The notes under the pieces are model-generated. The model was not told the origin of the DNA. It did not search any database and saw nothing but the letters and a program-made list of their open reading frames with translations. Below, in pieces: positions 1 to 7,979 of a stretch of 64,000 bases of DNA. The DNA comes from Actinomadura opuntiae (GTDB lineage Bacteria; Actinomycetota; Actinomycetes; Streptosporangiales; Streptosporangiaceae), in contig NZ_JASNWF010000002.1 of NCBI RefSeq assembly GCF_030283205.1, positions 124,001-188,000 of the forward strand. Reading direction: 5' to 3'. Every line of letters starts with the position of its first letter. Position 1 is the stretch's first letter. The translations under genes and the position numbers were made by a program.

Positions 1-72
1 GAACAGCTTGGAGTAGAAGGCGATCGAGCCCTCCAGGTCGGACACGCGCAAGGCGAGCTGGACGCGGGACAT
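1..72 (-). CDS. ArsI/CadI-type VOC metal-resistance protein, N-terminal 24 residues only
   Basis: This gene enters from the left edge; only its first 24 codons are inside. The start ATG is at 72-70 and the peptide begins MSRVQLALRVSDLEGSIAFY, the usual opening of the glyoxalase-fold proteins ArsI (C-As lyase) and CadI (cadmium-inducible). The first beta-strand and the aligned FYSKLF helix fit the VOC fold. It diverges from the arsR at 181 and shares a control region with two ArsR-type palindromes, so it is probably induced by arsenic or cadmium through that repressor. Metal ligands lie outside the window, so ArsI and CadI cannot be told apart. Confidence 0.72.
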   Translation of the reverse strand, partial: MSRVQLALRVSDLEGSIAFYSKLF

Positions 73-110
73 GTGGTCACTCCTCGTGTCGCGGGCGGTC
101 GACCGGCAAT

Positions 111-126
111 TTAGATGGACGTCTAA
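111..126. promoter_or_regulatory. ArsR-type operator, box 1
   Basis: TTAGATGGACGTCTAA has 5-bp inverted arms (TTAGA / TCTAA) around six bases. It lies between the divergent VOC gene (start 72) and arsR (start 181), where an autoregulatory ArsR repressor would bind. A second copy at 157-172 matches it at 13 of 16 positions. Confidence 0.6.
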
Positions 127-156
127 GTAGCCGGTAGCCCGAGTTTGCATCCGTAT

Positions 157-172
157 GTAGATGGATGTCAAA
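157..172. promoter_or_regulatory. ArsR-type operator, box 2
   Basis: GTAGATGGATGTCAAA repeats box 1 at 13 of 16 positions, 46 bp downstream. It ends 8 bases before the arsR start codon, so binding here would block arsR transcription directly. Assignment to the adjacent ArsR is inferred. Confidence 0.5.
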
Positions 173-180
173 TTAGAGGC

Positions 181-558
181 ATGTCTAAGCAGCTGGTGTC
201 GATCGTGAACCCTGGTGAAGGGGACGGTGAGTGCTGCGCGCCGCTGGCGTGCGAGCCGTTGGGTGAGGCCGAGGCGGCCGAGCTGGTGCCGCTGTTCAAG
301 GCGATCGCCGATCCGGTCCGGTTGCGGCTGCTGTCGCTGATCGCCTGCCATGAGGGCGGCGAGGCGTGCGTCTGCGACCTGACCGCCGCGTTCGACCTCA
401 CGGCGCCGACGATCAGCCATCATCTGAAGGTGCTCAAGCAGGCCGGTCTGATCGACTCCGAACGGCGCGGGACGTGGGTCTACTACTGGCTCAACCCCGG
501 CGTCCTGGAACGATTGTCGGCGATCCTCAGGCCACGCATCGCCGCGGCCGTTTCGTGA
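181..558 (+). CDS. arsR: ArsR-family As(III)-responsive repressor
   Basis: A 125-residue winged-helix repressor that should release its operators when it binds As(III). The recognition helix (TAPTISHHLKVLKQAGL, about 74-90) is typical of ArsR/SmtB. Candidate thiol ligands are a Cys18-Cys19 pair near the N-terminus plus Cys56, Cys63 and Cys65. An N-terminal Cys pair combined with one distant Cys recalls the Corynebacterium glutamicum ArsR site, which I know from the literature. The frame is open back to a TTG at 145, but that start would place both operator boxes inside or beside the gene; ATG 181, just after AGAGG, is preferred. arsC follows 30 bp downstream in the same direction. Confidence 0.85.
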   Translation: MSKQLVSIVNPGEGDGECCAPLACEPLGEAEAAELVPLFKAIADPVRLRLLSLIACHEGGEACVCDLTAAFDLTAPTISHHLKVLKQAGLIDSERRGTWVYYWLNPGVLERLSAILRPRIAAAVS

Positions 559-588
559 CCGAACGAGCCCGACTCCGCAGGAGACCCC

Positions 589-999
589 GTGATCCAGGCA
601 CCTGAGGTGCTGTTCGTGTGCGTCCACAACGCCGGACGTTCACAGATGGCCGCCGCCCTGCTCGATCATCACGCCGCCGGACGGGTCCGTGTCCGCTCGG
701 CCGGGTCGGCGCCCGCCGAGACCGTCAACCCCGCCGTCGTCGAGGTGATGGCCGAGTTGGGGCTCGACCTGTCGAGGGAGTTCCCCAAGCCGCTCACCGG
801 CGAAGCCGTCCGGGCCGCCGACGTGGTCGTCACCATGGGGTGCGGCGACGTCTGCCCCGTGTTCCCTGGCACGCGGTACTTGGACTGGCAGCTTCCCGAC
901 CCCGCAGGTCAGCCGATCGAGAAGGTGCGGCCCATCCGCGACGAGATCGACGCCCGCGTCCGCGCCCTGCTCGCCGAACTCCTGCCCGCTGACGGCTGA
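589..999 (+). CDS. arsC: Arsenate reductase, low-molecular-weight phosphatase fold
   Basis: A 136-residue cytosolic enzyme reducing arsenate to arsenite. The phosphatase loop is CVHNAGRS with nucleophile Cys11 and Arg17; the general acid is Asp104 in LPDP. Cys85 and Cys89 (CGDVC) could relay electrons as in thioredoxin-linked ArsC, but actinobacterial relatives may use mycothiol, so the electron donor is uncertain. GTG start at 589 follows AGGAGA with good spacing. It lies in the [16 protein letters not shown] run. No arsenite efflux pump is visible in the window; it may lie left of position 1. Confidence 0.88.
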   Translation: MIQAPEVLFVCVHNAGRSQMAAALLDHHAAGRVRVRSAGSAPAETVNPAVVEVMAELGLDLSREFPKPLTGEAVRAADVVVTMGCGDVCPVFPGTRYLDWQLPDPAGQPIEKVRPIRDEIDARVRALLAELLPADG

Positions 1000-1015
1000 G
1001 CGCGGTCGCCGCCTT

Positions 1016-1030
1016 CCCCAGCGGGGTTTT
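1016..1030 (+). terminator. Short GC hairpin with T-run after arsC
   Basis: CCCC-AGC-GGGG followed by TTTT sits 16 bases after the arsC stop. The stem is only 4 bp, so it is at best a weak terminator separating arsC from the second arsR. Confidence 0.3.
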
Positions 1031-1053
1031 ATCGTCTATCGTCGATGGACGAT
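1031..1053. promoter_or_regulatory. Operator palindrome overlapping the second arsR start
   Basis: Two 11-bp arms (1031-1041 and 1043-1053) are inverted copies at 10 of 11 positions around one central base: ATCGTCTATCG / CGATGGACGAT. It overlaps the ATG at 1052, and no Shine-Dalgarno sequence can be seen. Repressor binding would therefore cover the start itself, as expected for a leaderless autoregulated transcript. Its sequence differs from the boxes at 111 and 157, so the two ArsR proteins probably have separate operators. Confidence 0.6.
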
Positions 1054-1402
1054 GAATAGGGAGAAAGGGCCGCTCGACCGGCCGACCGCCACCGAGTACG
1101 CGTCCTGGTTCAAGGCGCTGGCCGACCCGACGCGCGTCCAGATCGTGTCCCTGCTGGCCCGGCAGGGACGGCCGATGAACGTCGGGGAGATCGTCGACGC
1201 CGTCCACGTCGGGCAGTCGACCGTGTCCGCGCACCTCAAGGTGCTGGCCGAGGTCCGGTTCGTCCTGGTCGACCGGCACGGCACCTCGCGCTTCTACCGG
1301 ATCAACACCGCATGCGTGGAGTGCTTCCCCACCGCCGCCGACCTGGTCATGGGACGTCCCGCACCGGCCGCGCCGGCCTGCCCGCCCGAAGGAGACACCT
1401 GA
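1052..1402 (+). CDS. arsR: ArsR-family regulator with C-terminal ACVECFP metal site
   Basis: A 116-residue winged-helix repressor. The helix pair about 44-66 (VGEIVDAVHVGQSTVSAHLKV) is the DNA-binding unit. Unlike the first ArsR it lacks a CxC in the recognition region; its thiols are Cys88 and Cys91 in ACVECFP, plus Cys110, suggesting a sensing site in the C-terminal dimer helix. It overlaps arsM by one base (TGATG), so the two are translationally coupled and it probably controls arsM. The start at 1052 lies inside its operator. Whether the ligand is As(III) or a methylated arsenical cannot be read from sequence. Confidence 0.8.
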   Translation: MNREKGPLDRPTATEYASWFKALADPTRVQIVSLLARQGRPMNVGEIVDAVHVGQSTVSAHLKVLAEVRFVLVDRHGTSRFYRINTACVECFPTAADLVMGRPAPAAPACPPEGDT

Positions 1403-2145
1403 TGCCCGACTCCCGCACCACGGACGCCATCGTCGCCCGCTACTCCGGTCTCGCCCGGGCCGCCCTCGCCGGCGGCACCCCGCACGAAGGCGAGAGCGGT
1501 GACTCCTGCTTCGGCGCCGCCGCCTATCAAGCCGAGGACCAGGTGCCCGAGGCCGCCCTGCGCGCGAGCCTGGGATGCGGCAACCCGCTCGCCGTCGCCG
1601 ACCTGCGCCCCGGCGAGACCGTGCTCGACCTCGGGTCGGGCGGCGGGCTGGACGTGCTGCTGTCGGCCCGTCGCATCGGCCCGACCGGGATCGCCTACGG
1701 CCTGGACGCCAGCGACGACATGCTCGCCCTGGCCCGCGCCAACGCCGCCCAGGCCGGAGCCGACAACGTCCGCTTCCTGCGCGGCCACATCGACGACATC
1801 CCTCTTCCCGCCGCGAGCGTGGACGTGGTCATCTCCAACTGCGTCATCAACCTCGCCACCGACAAGGCCCGCGTCCTCGCCGAAGCCTTCCGCGTCCTGC
1901 GTCCCGGCGGTCGATTCGGCGTCAGCGACATCATCGCCGAGCCCGGCCTCGACCCCGACGAGCGCGCCGCCGCAGAGCAGCGCATCGGCTGCGCCGCCTC
2001 CACCCTCACCGCCCAGGAGTACCGCCGCGAGCTGCACGCCGCCGGGTTCACCGCCATCACCATCACCCCCACCGCCGACACCGGCGACGGGCTCCACGCC
2101 GCCATCGTCCAGGCCGCCAAGGCGAGCGGAGAGCTAGTACGGTAA
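1402..2145 (+). CDS. arsM: Arsenite S-adenosylmethionine methyltransferase
   Basis: A 247-residue class I methyltransferase converting As(III) to methylated arsenicals. SAM motif I is VLDLGSGGG (74-82), followed by the acidic loop LDAS. Four cysteines sit where ArsM enzymes bind As: Cys36 (GDSCFG), Cys59 (LGCGNPL), Cys147 (SNCVIN) and Cys197 (RIGCAAS). The frame is open upstream, but ATG 1402 overlaps the arsR stop and follows GGAGA, so it is the start. With ArsC upstream the operon would reduce arsenate and methylate the arsenite product. Confidence 0.9.
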   Translation: MPDSRTTDAIVARYSGLARAALAGGTPHEGESGDSCFGAAAYQAEDQVPEAALRASLGCGNPLAVADLRPGETVLDLGSGGGLDVLLSARRIGPTGIAYGLDASDDMLALARANAAQAGADNVRFLRGHIDDIPLPAASVDVVISNCVINLATDKARVLAEAFRVLRPGGRFGVSDIIAEPGLDPDERAAAEQRIGCAASTLTAQEYRRELHAAGFTAITITPTADTGDGLHAAIVQAAKASGELVR

Positions 2146-2193
2146 GGGAACCAATGAGATTCGTGGGGGAACCTCGCCGGGTAGAATCGGAGC

Positions 2194-2859
2194 GTGGAGA
2201 GCACCCGTACCTACGGCGAGGCCTGCGCGACGGCGCACGCGCTGGACCTCATCGGTGAGCGCTGGGCCCTGCTGGTCGTCCGCGAGCTGCTGTTCGGTCC
2301 CAAGCGGTTCACCGACCTGCGGGCCGGGCTGCCCAACGCGGGGCCCAACCGGCTGTCCCGCCGCCTTCGCGAGCTCGAAGGGCTCGGGCTGGTCCGCCGC
2401 CGCAGGCTCGCCCCGCCGAGCGCGTCGTGGGTGTACGAGCTGACGGACTGGGGCCGGGAGCTCGAGCCGGTCCTGGTCGCGCTCGGCCGCTGGGGTCGCC
2501 GCTCGCCGTTCCGCGACCTGGACGCCCACGTCAGCAGCGACGCGATCATGCTGGCGCTGCGCGACGACTTCTCTCCCGCGGCCGGTGGCGGCCTCGACGC
2601 CACCTATGCGATCCGCTTCGGCGAGGACCATTACGTCGTCCGCGTCGCCGCCGGACGCCTCGACATCGAACGCGGGGACGCGGACCGCCCCGACGCCGCG
2701 ATCGACACCGACGCCAGGACGTTCGCGTCCCTCATGATCGGAAGCCAGAGCCTGGAGGAGGCCGTGCGCTCGGGCCGGGCCGCTCTGAGCGGTGCCCCGG
2801 AGGCCTTCGAGCGCCTCCTCGCCGCGTTCACGCGTCCCGAGGTCGTGCCCTCTCCGTGA
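2194..2859 (+). CDS. HxlR-family regulator with C-terminal SCP2-like domain
   Basis: A 221-residue protein. Residues about 10-100 form the HxlR winged helix (ALDLIGERWALLVVRELLFG, then NRLSRRLRELEGLGLV). The C-terminal half (about 110-215) has the shape of an SCP2 sterol-carrier domain, a pairing known in actinobacteria, so the ligand may be a hydrophobic small molecule. GTG 2194 is the only sensible start. A TAGAAT hexamer at 2182-2187 would give a leaderless message starting at the GTG. It lies 48 bases after arsM; the target may be the SDR/MFS pair at 3732-2940, but nothing proves this. Confidence 0.75.
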   Translation: MESTRTYGEACATAHALDLIGERWALLVVRELLFGPKRFTDLRAGLPNAGPNRLSRRLRELEGLGLVRRRRLAPPSASWVYELTDWGRELEPVLVALGRWGRRSPFRDLDAHVSSDAIMLALRDDFSPAAGGGLDATYAIRFGEDHYVVRVAAGRLDIERGDADRPDAAIDTDARTFASLMIGSQSLEEAVRSGRAALSGAPEAFERLLAAFTRPEVVPSP

Positions 2860-2882
2860 GCGACCTCGGGTCGCGCTGGAAC

Positions 2883-2911
2883 GAGGTGGCGAGGACGAGC
2901 CTCGCCACCTC
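2883..2911 (+). terminator. Stem-loop after the HxlR gene
   Basis: A perfect 12-bp stem (GAGGTGGCGAGG / CCTCGCCACCTC) with a 5-base loop begins 23 bases after the HxlR stop. There is no T-run, which is common for actinobacterial terminators. It also faces the remains of the MFS gene on the other strand. Confidence 0.6.
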
Positions 2912-2939
2912 CTCCAGCCGGTGACCAAGGTGGGATCAC

Positions 2940-3729
2940 CCGGCCCGGCGCCTGCGTCAGCTAGGCAGGCGAGCGCCCCGCCGGTGGCCATTCCGAGACC
3001 CTGAAGGGTCATCAGTCCGGCGCCCAGCAGGGACATGGCCCGGCCGCGAATCTCCTCCGGCACCGCGTCCACGAACCATCGGTCCATGCCGAGCGTGTAG
3101 GCGGTGCACAGTCGGGTGAGCAGGAGGAGCGCGGCTCCGAGCAGGGTGCCGGCGAGCAGTTCGCTCACCAGGGTGCCCGCGGGCATCGCGGCGAGGAACA
3201 CCCCGAACCCGGCCGCTCCCGCGCCCGCCGCGTCCGCGAAGGGCGCCGCGACCCCCTCGGCGACGACGAAGAACATCGGCGGGATCCACCACATCAGCAG
3301 CAGCGCCCGGATGCGGGGCTCGCCCAGCAGCAGCGCGGCCGAGGCCATCGACCGGCGCATGACCGCGCCGCCGCCCGACATCCGGGCGGGCCGCTCCCGA
3401 GTGCCGAGACGCAGCACGAGGGCGGAACCGAGGAAGGCGACGGCGGCCGTGCCCAGCGCGGCGCGGGCGGCAGCGGTCGGCGAGACCGGAGAGCAGCACC
3501 CCGCTCAGCGCGTAGGGCAGGAACCCGAGAGCGAAGATCAGGGCCGTGAGCAACCGGTCTGGCGGAAGACGAGGACGGCCAGCGACACCTCGGCGAGGAC
3601 GCCGCCCATGACGGAGAGGACGTGCGCCGCGAAGACGGCCCGGAACTCCCGGACCGCGAACACGGCCCGGTAGCCCGCACCGTGCGAAGCCCGCCCAGAG
3701 GCCGCGCCTTCATCGCGCCCAGCCGCCAT
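2940..3729 (-). pseudogene. Decayed MFS transporter with two frameshifts and internal deletions
   Basis: Reading from ATG 3729, the first transmembrane helix (AVLVFRQTG) runs to a premature stop at 3538. Helix 2 (ALIFALGFLPYALSGVLLSGLADR) continues in a second frame from about 3553. From about 3470 a third frame gives TM6 (AALGTAAVAFLGSALVLRLG), then RIRALLLMWWIPPMFFVVAEG and the TM10-11 loop MDRWFVDAVPEEIRGRAMS. Roughly TM3-5 and TM9 are missing, so about 290 codons remain of about 400. It starts 2 bases after the SDR stop at 3732, so the two were one operon. It cannot make a working transporter. Confidence 0.75.
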
Positions 3730-3731
3730 GG

Positions 3732-4430
3732 TCAGGCGTCGACCGGGAAAAGCTTCGTGACGCCGCCCGCGAGGTCGGCCTGGGTCCGCTGCGCGTCCTG
3801 GTCGGCGAGGATCTCCACGGCCCCCTGTTCGAGGGCGTCGAGCGCCAGCGCGGCGATCACCGCCGGGTCGCTCTTGGGGGCGTCGACGGACGCGACCATG
3901 TCGGTGTCCAGATAGCCGACGTGCAACCCGGCGACCTGCGTGCCCTGCGCCGCCAGCTCGAGCCGCAGGGCATTGGTCAGCGACCACTGCGCCGCCTTCG
4001 CCGCCGCGTAGCCGCTGTAGCCGGGGAAGGTCAGCCACGACAGCACCGACAGCACGTTGAGGATCGCGCCGCCGCCGTTGGCGGCCAGGTGCGGGGCGAA
4101 TGCCCGGGTCACCGCCAGCGTGCCGAAGTAGTGGGTCTCCATCTCCAGGCGGATGTCCTCCAGCGACCCGTCGGACACCGACGCCCCGGTGTAGGAGCCC
4201 GCGTTGTTGATCAGCAGCGACACGTCCTGGGCGGCGTCCGACGCCGCGGCCACCGACGCCGGGTCCGTGACGTCGATCCGCACCGGGATCACGCCCGGCA
4301 CGTCGAGCGACGCCACGTTGCGGACACCGCCGTAGACGGTGGCGCCCCGGGTCACGAGCTGCTCGGCGAAGCGCCGTCCCAGGCCGCGGTTGGCGCCCGT
4401 CACGAACGCCGTACTTCCCTCTAGCTTCAT
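3732..4430 (-). CDS. Short-chain dehydrogenase/reductase
   Basis: A 232-residue classical SDR. Cofactor loop TGANRGLG at 11-18, NNAG at 75-78, catalytic Tyr141 and Lys145 (YAAAK) with a Ser near 128-131. The cofactor is probably NADP(H), judging from the basic residue in the glycine loop. The substrate is unknown. It leads an operon whose second gene, an MFS transporter, has decayed. Start ATG 4430 follows AAGGAGAAGCC on the minus strand. An AT-rich stretch with partial inverted repeats (4460-4500) lies just upstream and is a likely operator. Confidence 0.85.
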   Translation of the reverse strand: MKLEGSTAFVTGANRGLGRRFAEQLVTRGATVYGGVRNVASLDVPGVIPVRIDVTDPASVAAASDAAQDVSLLINNAGSYTGASVSDGSLEDIRLEMETHYFGTLAVTRAFAPHLAANGGGAILNVLSVLSWLTFPGYSGYAAAKAAQWSLTNALRLELAAQGTQVAGLHVGYLDTDMVASVDAPKSDPAVIAALALDALEQGAVEILADQDAQRTQADLAGGVTKLFPVDA

Positions 4431-4470
4431 GGCTTCTCCTTGGTTATTCGGCGACCTCAGGTTATCTATC

Positions 4471-4497
4471 GATACTTCTTAGTACAACTTTCGTATC
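4471..4497. promoter_or_regulatory. AT-rich inverted repeat before the SDR
   Basis: GATAC (4471-4475) and GTATC (4493-4497) face each other across 17 bases in an unusually AT-rich patch between the SDR start (4430) and the kinase start (4510). It may bind an HxlR- or TetR-type repressor; the arms are short, so this is tentative. Confidence 0.3.
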
Positions 4498-4509
4498 AAG
4501 TAACAGTCT

Positions 4510-5673
4510 GTGCCGGGGTTTCGGGCTGGGGGCGGGGGCGGCATGGGGCAGGTCTGGCGCGGGACGGACCGGGTCGACGGCCGGCCGGTCGCCGTGAAGA
4601 TCATCGGGCCTCGGCTGCTGGACGCGGACGGCAACCGGGAGGAGGCGCTACGCCGCTTCTACCGGGAGGCCGCGGCCACCCGGCAGCTCACCCACCCGCA
4701 CATCGTCGAGGTCCGCGACCTCGGAGAGCAGGAGGGCCTGCCGTTCCTGGTGCTGGAACTGCTCCACGGCAGGGACCTGCGCAGCGTCCTCGACGAGTTC
4801 CGGCACGGCCTTCCCGTCGACCAGGTGCTGGCCTACGGCGCCCAGGTGGCGTCGGGTCTGGCGGTTGCGCATGCGGCCGGGATCGTCCATCGGGACATCA
4901 AGCCGGAGAACCTGATGCTGGTGGACGGCGGCGTCGTGAAGATCTGCGACTTCGGGATCGCCCGCGTGGAGGGCGCGTCGACCGGCCTGACCCTTACCGG
5001 CGGGGTCATCGGGACGCTCCCCTACATGCTGCCCGAGCAGGTCGAGGGAAGGGAGGTCGACGCACGGTCCGACCTGTACGCGCTGGGCGCCACCCTGTTC
5101 CGGCTCCTCACCGGGCGGCCGGTCTTCCTCGGCGACGCGCACGCCGTGGCCGTCCAGCATGTGACCGCGCCGCCTCCCAGCGTCCGGGCGATCCGTCCGG
5201 ACGTCCCCGACGAGATCGATCGGCTCCTGCAGCGCTTCGTCACGGCATTGCTCGAGCTGCGCGATCTCGACGCCGCCCTCCGGGTCGCCGAGACCATCAA
5301 GGGCCGTCACAGTCGGAAGAACGCAGGCCACGAGATCGCTCAGCATCCGCACATCGAAGACATCCTTCTCGGGGCCGCTTCCATCGCCGGTGGCACCGTC
5401 TTCGTCTTCGGCCTGCGGCACCGAGAGATCCGCTTCCTCGACGGGACCGTCGTCGCGACGGGCTTCGCGACGATCGTGGCCATGCTCGTCATCGACGTGT
5501 CCTACATCTGGAGCTCGATCACCGGTCACGTGGACTGGTTCCTTCTCGGCGGAGCGGCGTTCGAGATCGTCGCCACCGTGCTGGTCTTCGTCGGCAGAGG
5601 CGTGGCCGGTCTCCTCGAGTACACCCCGCTGCCACGGCCGCGCCCGCCGTCCCAGGCCGCGGCGCCCTCCTGA
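4510..5673 (+). CDS. Chimeric Ser/Thr kinase with a three-helix membrane tail
   Basis: A 387-residue protein. Kinase landmarks: glycine-rich GGGGGMGQVW (7-16), Lys30, alpha-C Glu53, HRDIKPEN (127-134), DFG (147-149), and activation segment GTLPYMLPEQ. The first beta-strand before the glycine loop is missing, and an in-frame stop lies just upstream of GTG 4510. The C-lobe breaks off near residue 245 before the usual DPxxRP motif. It then joins an unrelated tail with three likely membrane helices (about 286-303, 314-333, 342-363) and a proline-rich end. It could be a true membrane kinase or the remnant of a recombination between two genes; activity is doubtful. Confidence 0.6.
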   Translation: MPGFRAGGGGGMGQVWRGTDRVDGRPVAVKIIGPRLLDADGNREEALRRFYREAAATRQLTHPHIVEVRDLGEQEGLPFLVLELLHGRDLRSVLDEFRHGLPVDQVLAYGAQVASGLAVAHAAGIVHRDIKPENLMLVDGGVVKICDFGIARVEGASTGLTLTGGVIGTLPYMLPEQVEGREVDARSDLYALGATLFRLLTGRPVFLGDAHAVAVQHVTAPPPSVRAIRPDVPDEIDRLLQRFVTALLELRDLDAALRVAETIKGRHSRKNAGHEIAQHPHIEDILLGAASIAGGTVFVFGLRHREIRFLDGTVVATGFATIVAMLVIDVSYIWSSITGHVDWFLLGGAAFEIVATVLVFVGRGVAGLLEYTPLPRPRPPSQAAAPS

Positions 5674-5685
5674 CCCCTCAGATGC

Positions 5686-6291
5686 TTAGAGCGCCTTGGC
5701 CAAGACGCCGGACTCGATGACGATCAGGCCGCCGATGACGATGAACACGGCGGGTACGAGCCACTGCCCGTAGCGTTCGACGAACTCGATGATCTTCTTG
5801 TGGGAGCCGAGCCAGGAGGCGGCGAAGCACCACAGGGCGACACCGACGGCGAAGACGCAGATGGTGACCACCGTGGGGCCGGTCCCGATGGTGCGGAAGA
5901 CCGGCGTGTAGACGGAGATGTTGTCGGCCCCGTTCGCGATGGTCACCCCCGCCACCGAGACCAATCCGGTAGCCACCGCGGGCGAGGCGTTCCCTCCGTC
6001 GTTGCGAGCGCGGACAGCCGCGATCAAGCCTTTGACGCCAAGGGCGAAGGGCACCAGCCCGAGCAGGCCGACCCAGTCGTCGGGCACGACCGTGAGACCG
6101 AGGGCGGCGACCACCGAGACGAGGACCAGAAGGGCGATACCGGCGTACTGGCCGCCCCAGATCTGCCAGGGACGCAGGGTGCCGCCGGCGCGCGACGACA
6201 GGAACAGGACCGTCAGCACGATGATGTCGTCCACGTTCGTCCCGGCGAACATTCCGGCCGCAGTGGCGATGGTTCCTGCGACCCCGCTCAT
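5686..6291 (-). CDS. CadD-type cadmium resistance transporter
   Basis: A 201-residue inner-membrane protein of the cadmium-resistance (Cad) family. It has about five to six hydrophobic helices, with the conserved FAGTNVDDIIVLTVLF near the start and NGADNISVYTPVF in the middle; paired acidic/Asn residues in membrane segments are typical for this family. ATG 6291 was chosen because it opens directly into helix 1; the frame stays open far upstream, but that sequence is non-coding in character. It probably exports Cd2+ and fits the metal-stress theme of the left end. No linked regulator is visible. Confidence 0.78.
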   Translation of the reverse strand: MSGVAGTIATAAGMFAGTNVDDIIVLTVLFLSSRAGGTLRPWQIWGGQYAGIALLVLVSVVAALGLTVVPDDWVGLLGLVPFALGVKGLIAAVRARNDGGNASPAVATGLVSVAGVTIANGADNISVYTPVFRTIGTGPTVVTICVFAVGVALWCFAASWLGSHKKIIEFVERYGQWLVPAVFIVIGGLIVIESGVLAKAL

Positions 6292-6495
6292 AGGCCGCGA
6301 ACCTACCGGATCAACACCCGGCCCCAGCCAGGCGAAGCGCAGACGACCGCAACGACTCCCAGCCGAGCCGGACGGCGGTCGCTGCATCGGTCCGGGTTCT
6401 ACCTCCGGTTGAGGGTTGTTCGGTGGGTGGGGCCGGTCGGTGTGCGGTCGGTGGCGGGAAGTCTCCGGGGCCGGTTCAACGGAACGCTCGAAGAC

Positions 6496-7968
6496 ATGGA
6501 TCTCGAAGACGACACGACGCAGAAGGCGGAGGCCGCCGGCGGCCGGCGCGGGGCGGAGCGGAGGTGGTGGACGCTGGCGGTGGTGAGCGCGGCGCAGCTG
6601 CTGGTGGTCCTGGACGGGACGATCGTGAACATCGCGCTGCCGTCCGCGCAGCGGGCGCTGGAGATGTCGGACGGGAACCGGCACTGGGCGATCACCGCCT
6701 ACGCGCTGGCCTTCGGGGGGCTGCTGCTGATCGGCGGCAGGGTCAGCGGCACGCTCGGCCACCGGCGCGCGTTCCTGGTCGGGCTGGTGGGCTTCGCCGC
6801 CGCGTCCGCGCTGGGCGGCGCGGCGATGAGCGCCGCGATGCTGTTCGCGGCGCGGGCGCTGCAAGGGACGTTCGCCGCCCTGCTCGCGCCCGCCGGGCTG
6901 TCGCTGCTGACCGGCACCTTCACCGGGGCCCGCGAACGCGGCCGAGCGTTCGGGGTGTTCGCGGCGGTCGGTGCCGCGGGCTCGGCGGTCGGGCTGGTCG
7001 CCGGCGGCCTGCTGACCGAGTACGCCGACTGGCGCTGGTGCCTGTACATCAACGTGCCCATCGCGTTCGCGGCGGTGCTCGGCGTCGCCCTGGTGCCGGC
7101 GCCTCGGCCGATCGCGGGACGAGGGCGGCTGGACGTCGCCGGTGCGCTGCTCAGCCTCGCCGGCTTCGCCGCGGTCGTGTACGGGTTCGCCCGGGCGGAG
7201 TCCCTCGGATGGGGGTCGGGTGAAGTGGCGGCGTGGCTGGCCGGCGGGGCGGTGCTGCTCGCCGCGTTCGCCGTCGTGGAGGCGCGGGCGGCTCATCCGC
7301 TGCTGCCGATGCGGGTGCTGCTGCACCGCGTCCGCGCCGGCGCGTTCGTGGCCATCACCCTGATGTTCGTGGCGATGTTCGGGTTCTACCTGTTCATGAG
7401 CTACTACACCCAGGTCGTGCTCGGCTATTCACCGGTGCAGGCGGGGCTGACGCTGATCGTCAATGCGCTGGCCGCGCTGGTCGGTTCCATGTTCATCGCC
7501 GCGAGGCTGCACGGCCGCGTCCCGCCCGCGCTGCTTCTGGTTCCTGGTCTGCTGACCGCGGCCATCGGCATGGTGATCCTGACCCGGCTGCCGGACGCGG
7601 GCGGCGACGTTCTCGCCGTGTACCTGCTGCCCGCGCTGGTGCTCACCGGGCTCGGCCTCGGCTGTGTCATGCCCCCGACCGCCAGCCTGGCCACCGAAGG
7701 GATGTCCGGGCACGACATCGGCGCCGCATCGGCCGCCTACAACGCCGCCCAGCAGTTGGGCGCGGCGCTGGGCACGGCTCTGCTCAACACCGTGGCGGCC
7801 AGTGCGACCGCCGCTTATCTGGCCTCCCATCGCAATGGCGCGGCCAAGGCGGCCATTGTGCACGGCTACACCACCGCGCTGACGGCCGGGTTCATCATCT
7901 TGCTGACCGCCGCACTCGTCACCGCGGCGCTGCTCATCGTCGGGCGTGGATCGGCGGGACGGCGGTGA
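6496..7968 (+). CDS. DHA2-family (EmrB/QacA type) drug:H+ antiporter
   Basis: A 490-residue, 14-helix MFS exporter. Family motif LDGTIVNIALP lies in helix 1, the helix 2-3 loop is GRVSGTLGHRRA, and the conserved helix 5 run AVGAAGSAVGLVAGGLLTEYADWRW is intact. The long open frame begins at 5800, but ATG 6496 (MDLEDDTTQK, a short polar lead before helix 1) is the sensible start. It probably exports toxic organic compounds. It converges on the XRE regulator at 7980-8807, which may or may not control it. The 204-base gap before it holds no gene. Confidence 0.85.
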   Translation: MDLEDDTTQKAEAAGGRRGAERRWWTLAVVSAAQLLVVLDGTIVNIALPSAQRALEMSDGNRHWAITAYALAFGGLLLIGGRVSGTLGHRRAFLVGLVGFAAASALGGAAMSAAMLFAARALQGTFAALLAPAGLSLLTGTFTGARERGRAFGVFAAVGAAGSAVGLVAGGLLTEYADWRWCLYINVPIAFAAVLGVALVPAPRPIAGRGRLDVAGALLSLAGFAAVVYGFARAESLGWGSGEVAAWLAGGAVLLAAFAVVEARAAHPLLPMRVLLHRVRAGAFVAITLMFVAMFGFYLFMSYYTQVVLGYSPVQAGLTLIVNALAALVGSMFIAARLHGRVPPALLLVPGLLTAAIGMVILTRLPDAGGDVLAVYLLPALVLTGLGLGCVMPPTASLATEGMSGHDIGAASAAYNAAQQLGAALGTALLNTVAASATAAYLASHRNGAAKAAIVHGYTTALTAGFIILLTAALVTAALLIVGRGSAGRR

Positions 7969-7979
7969 GCGGTTCGGGG

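Noticed and set aside
145..180. Earlier TTG start for the first arsR
   Set aside because: It would place operator box 2 inside the gene; ATG 181 gives the conserved length.
5686..7326. Extended 546-codon frame for the CadD gene
   Set aside because: The part upstream of 6291 is antisense to the drug exporter and has no membrane pattern.
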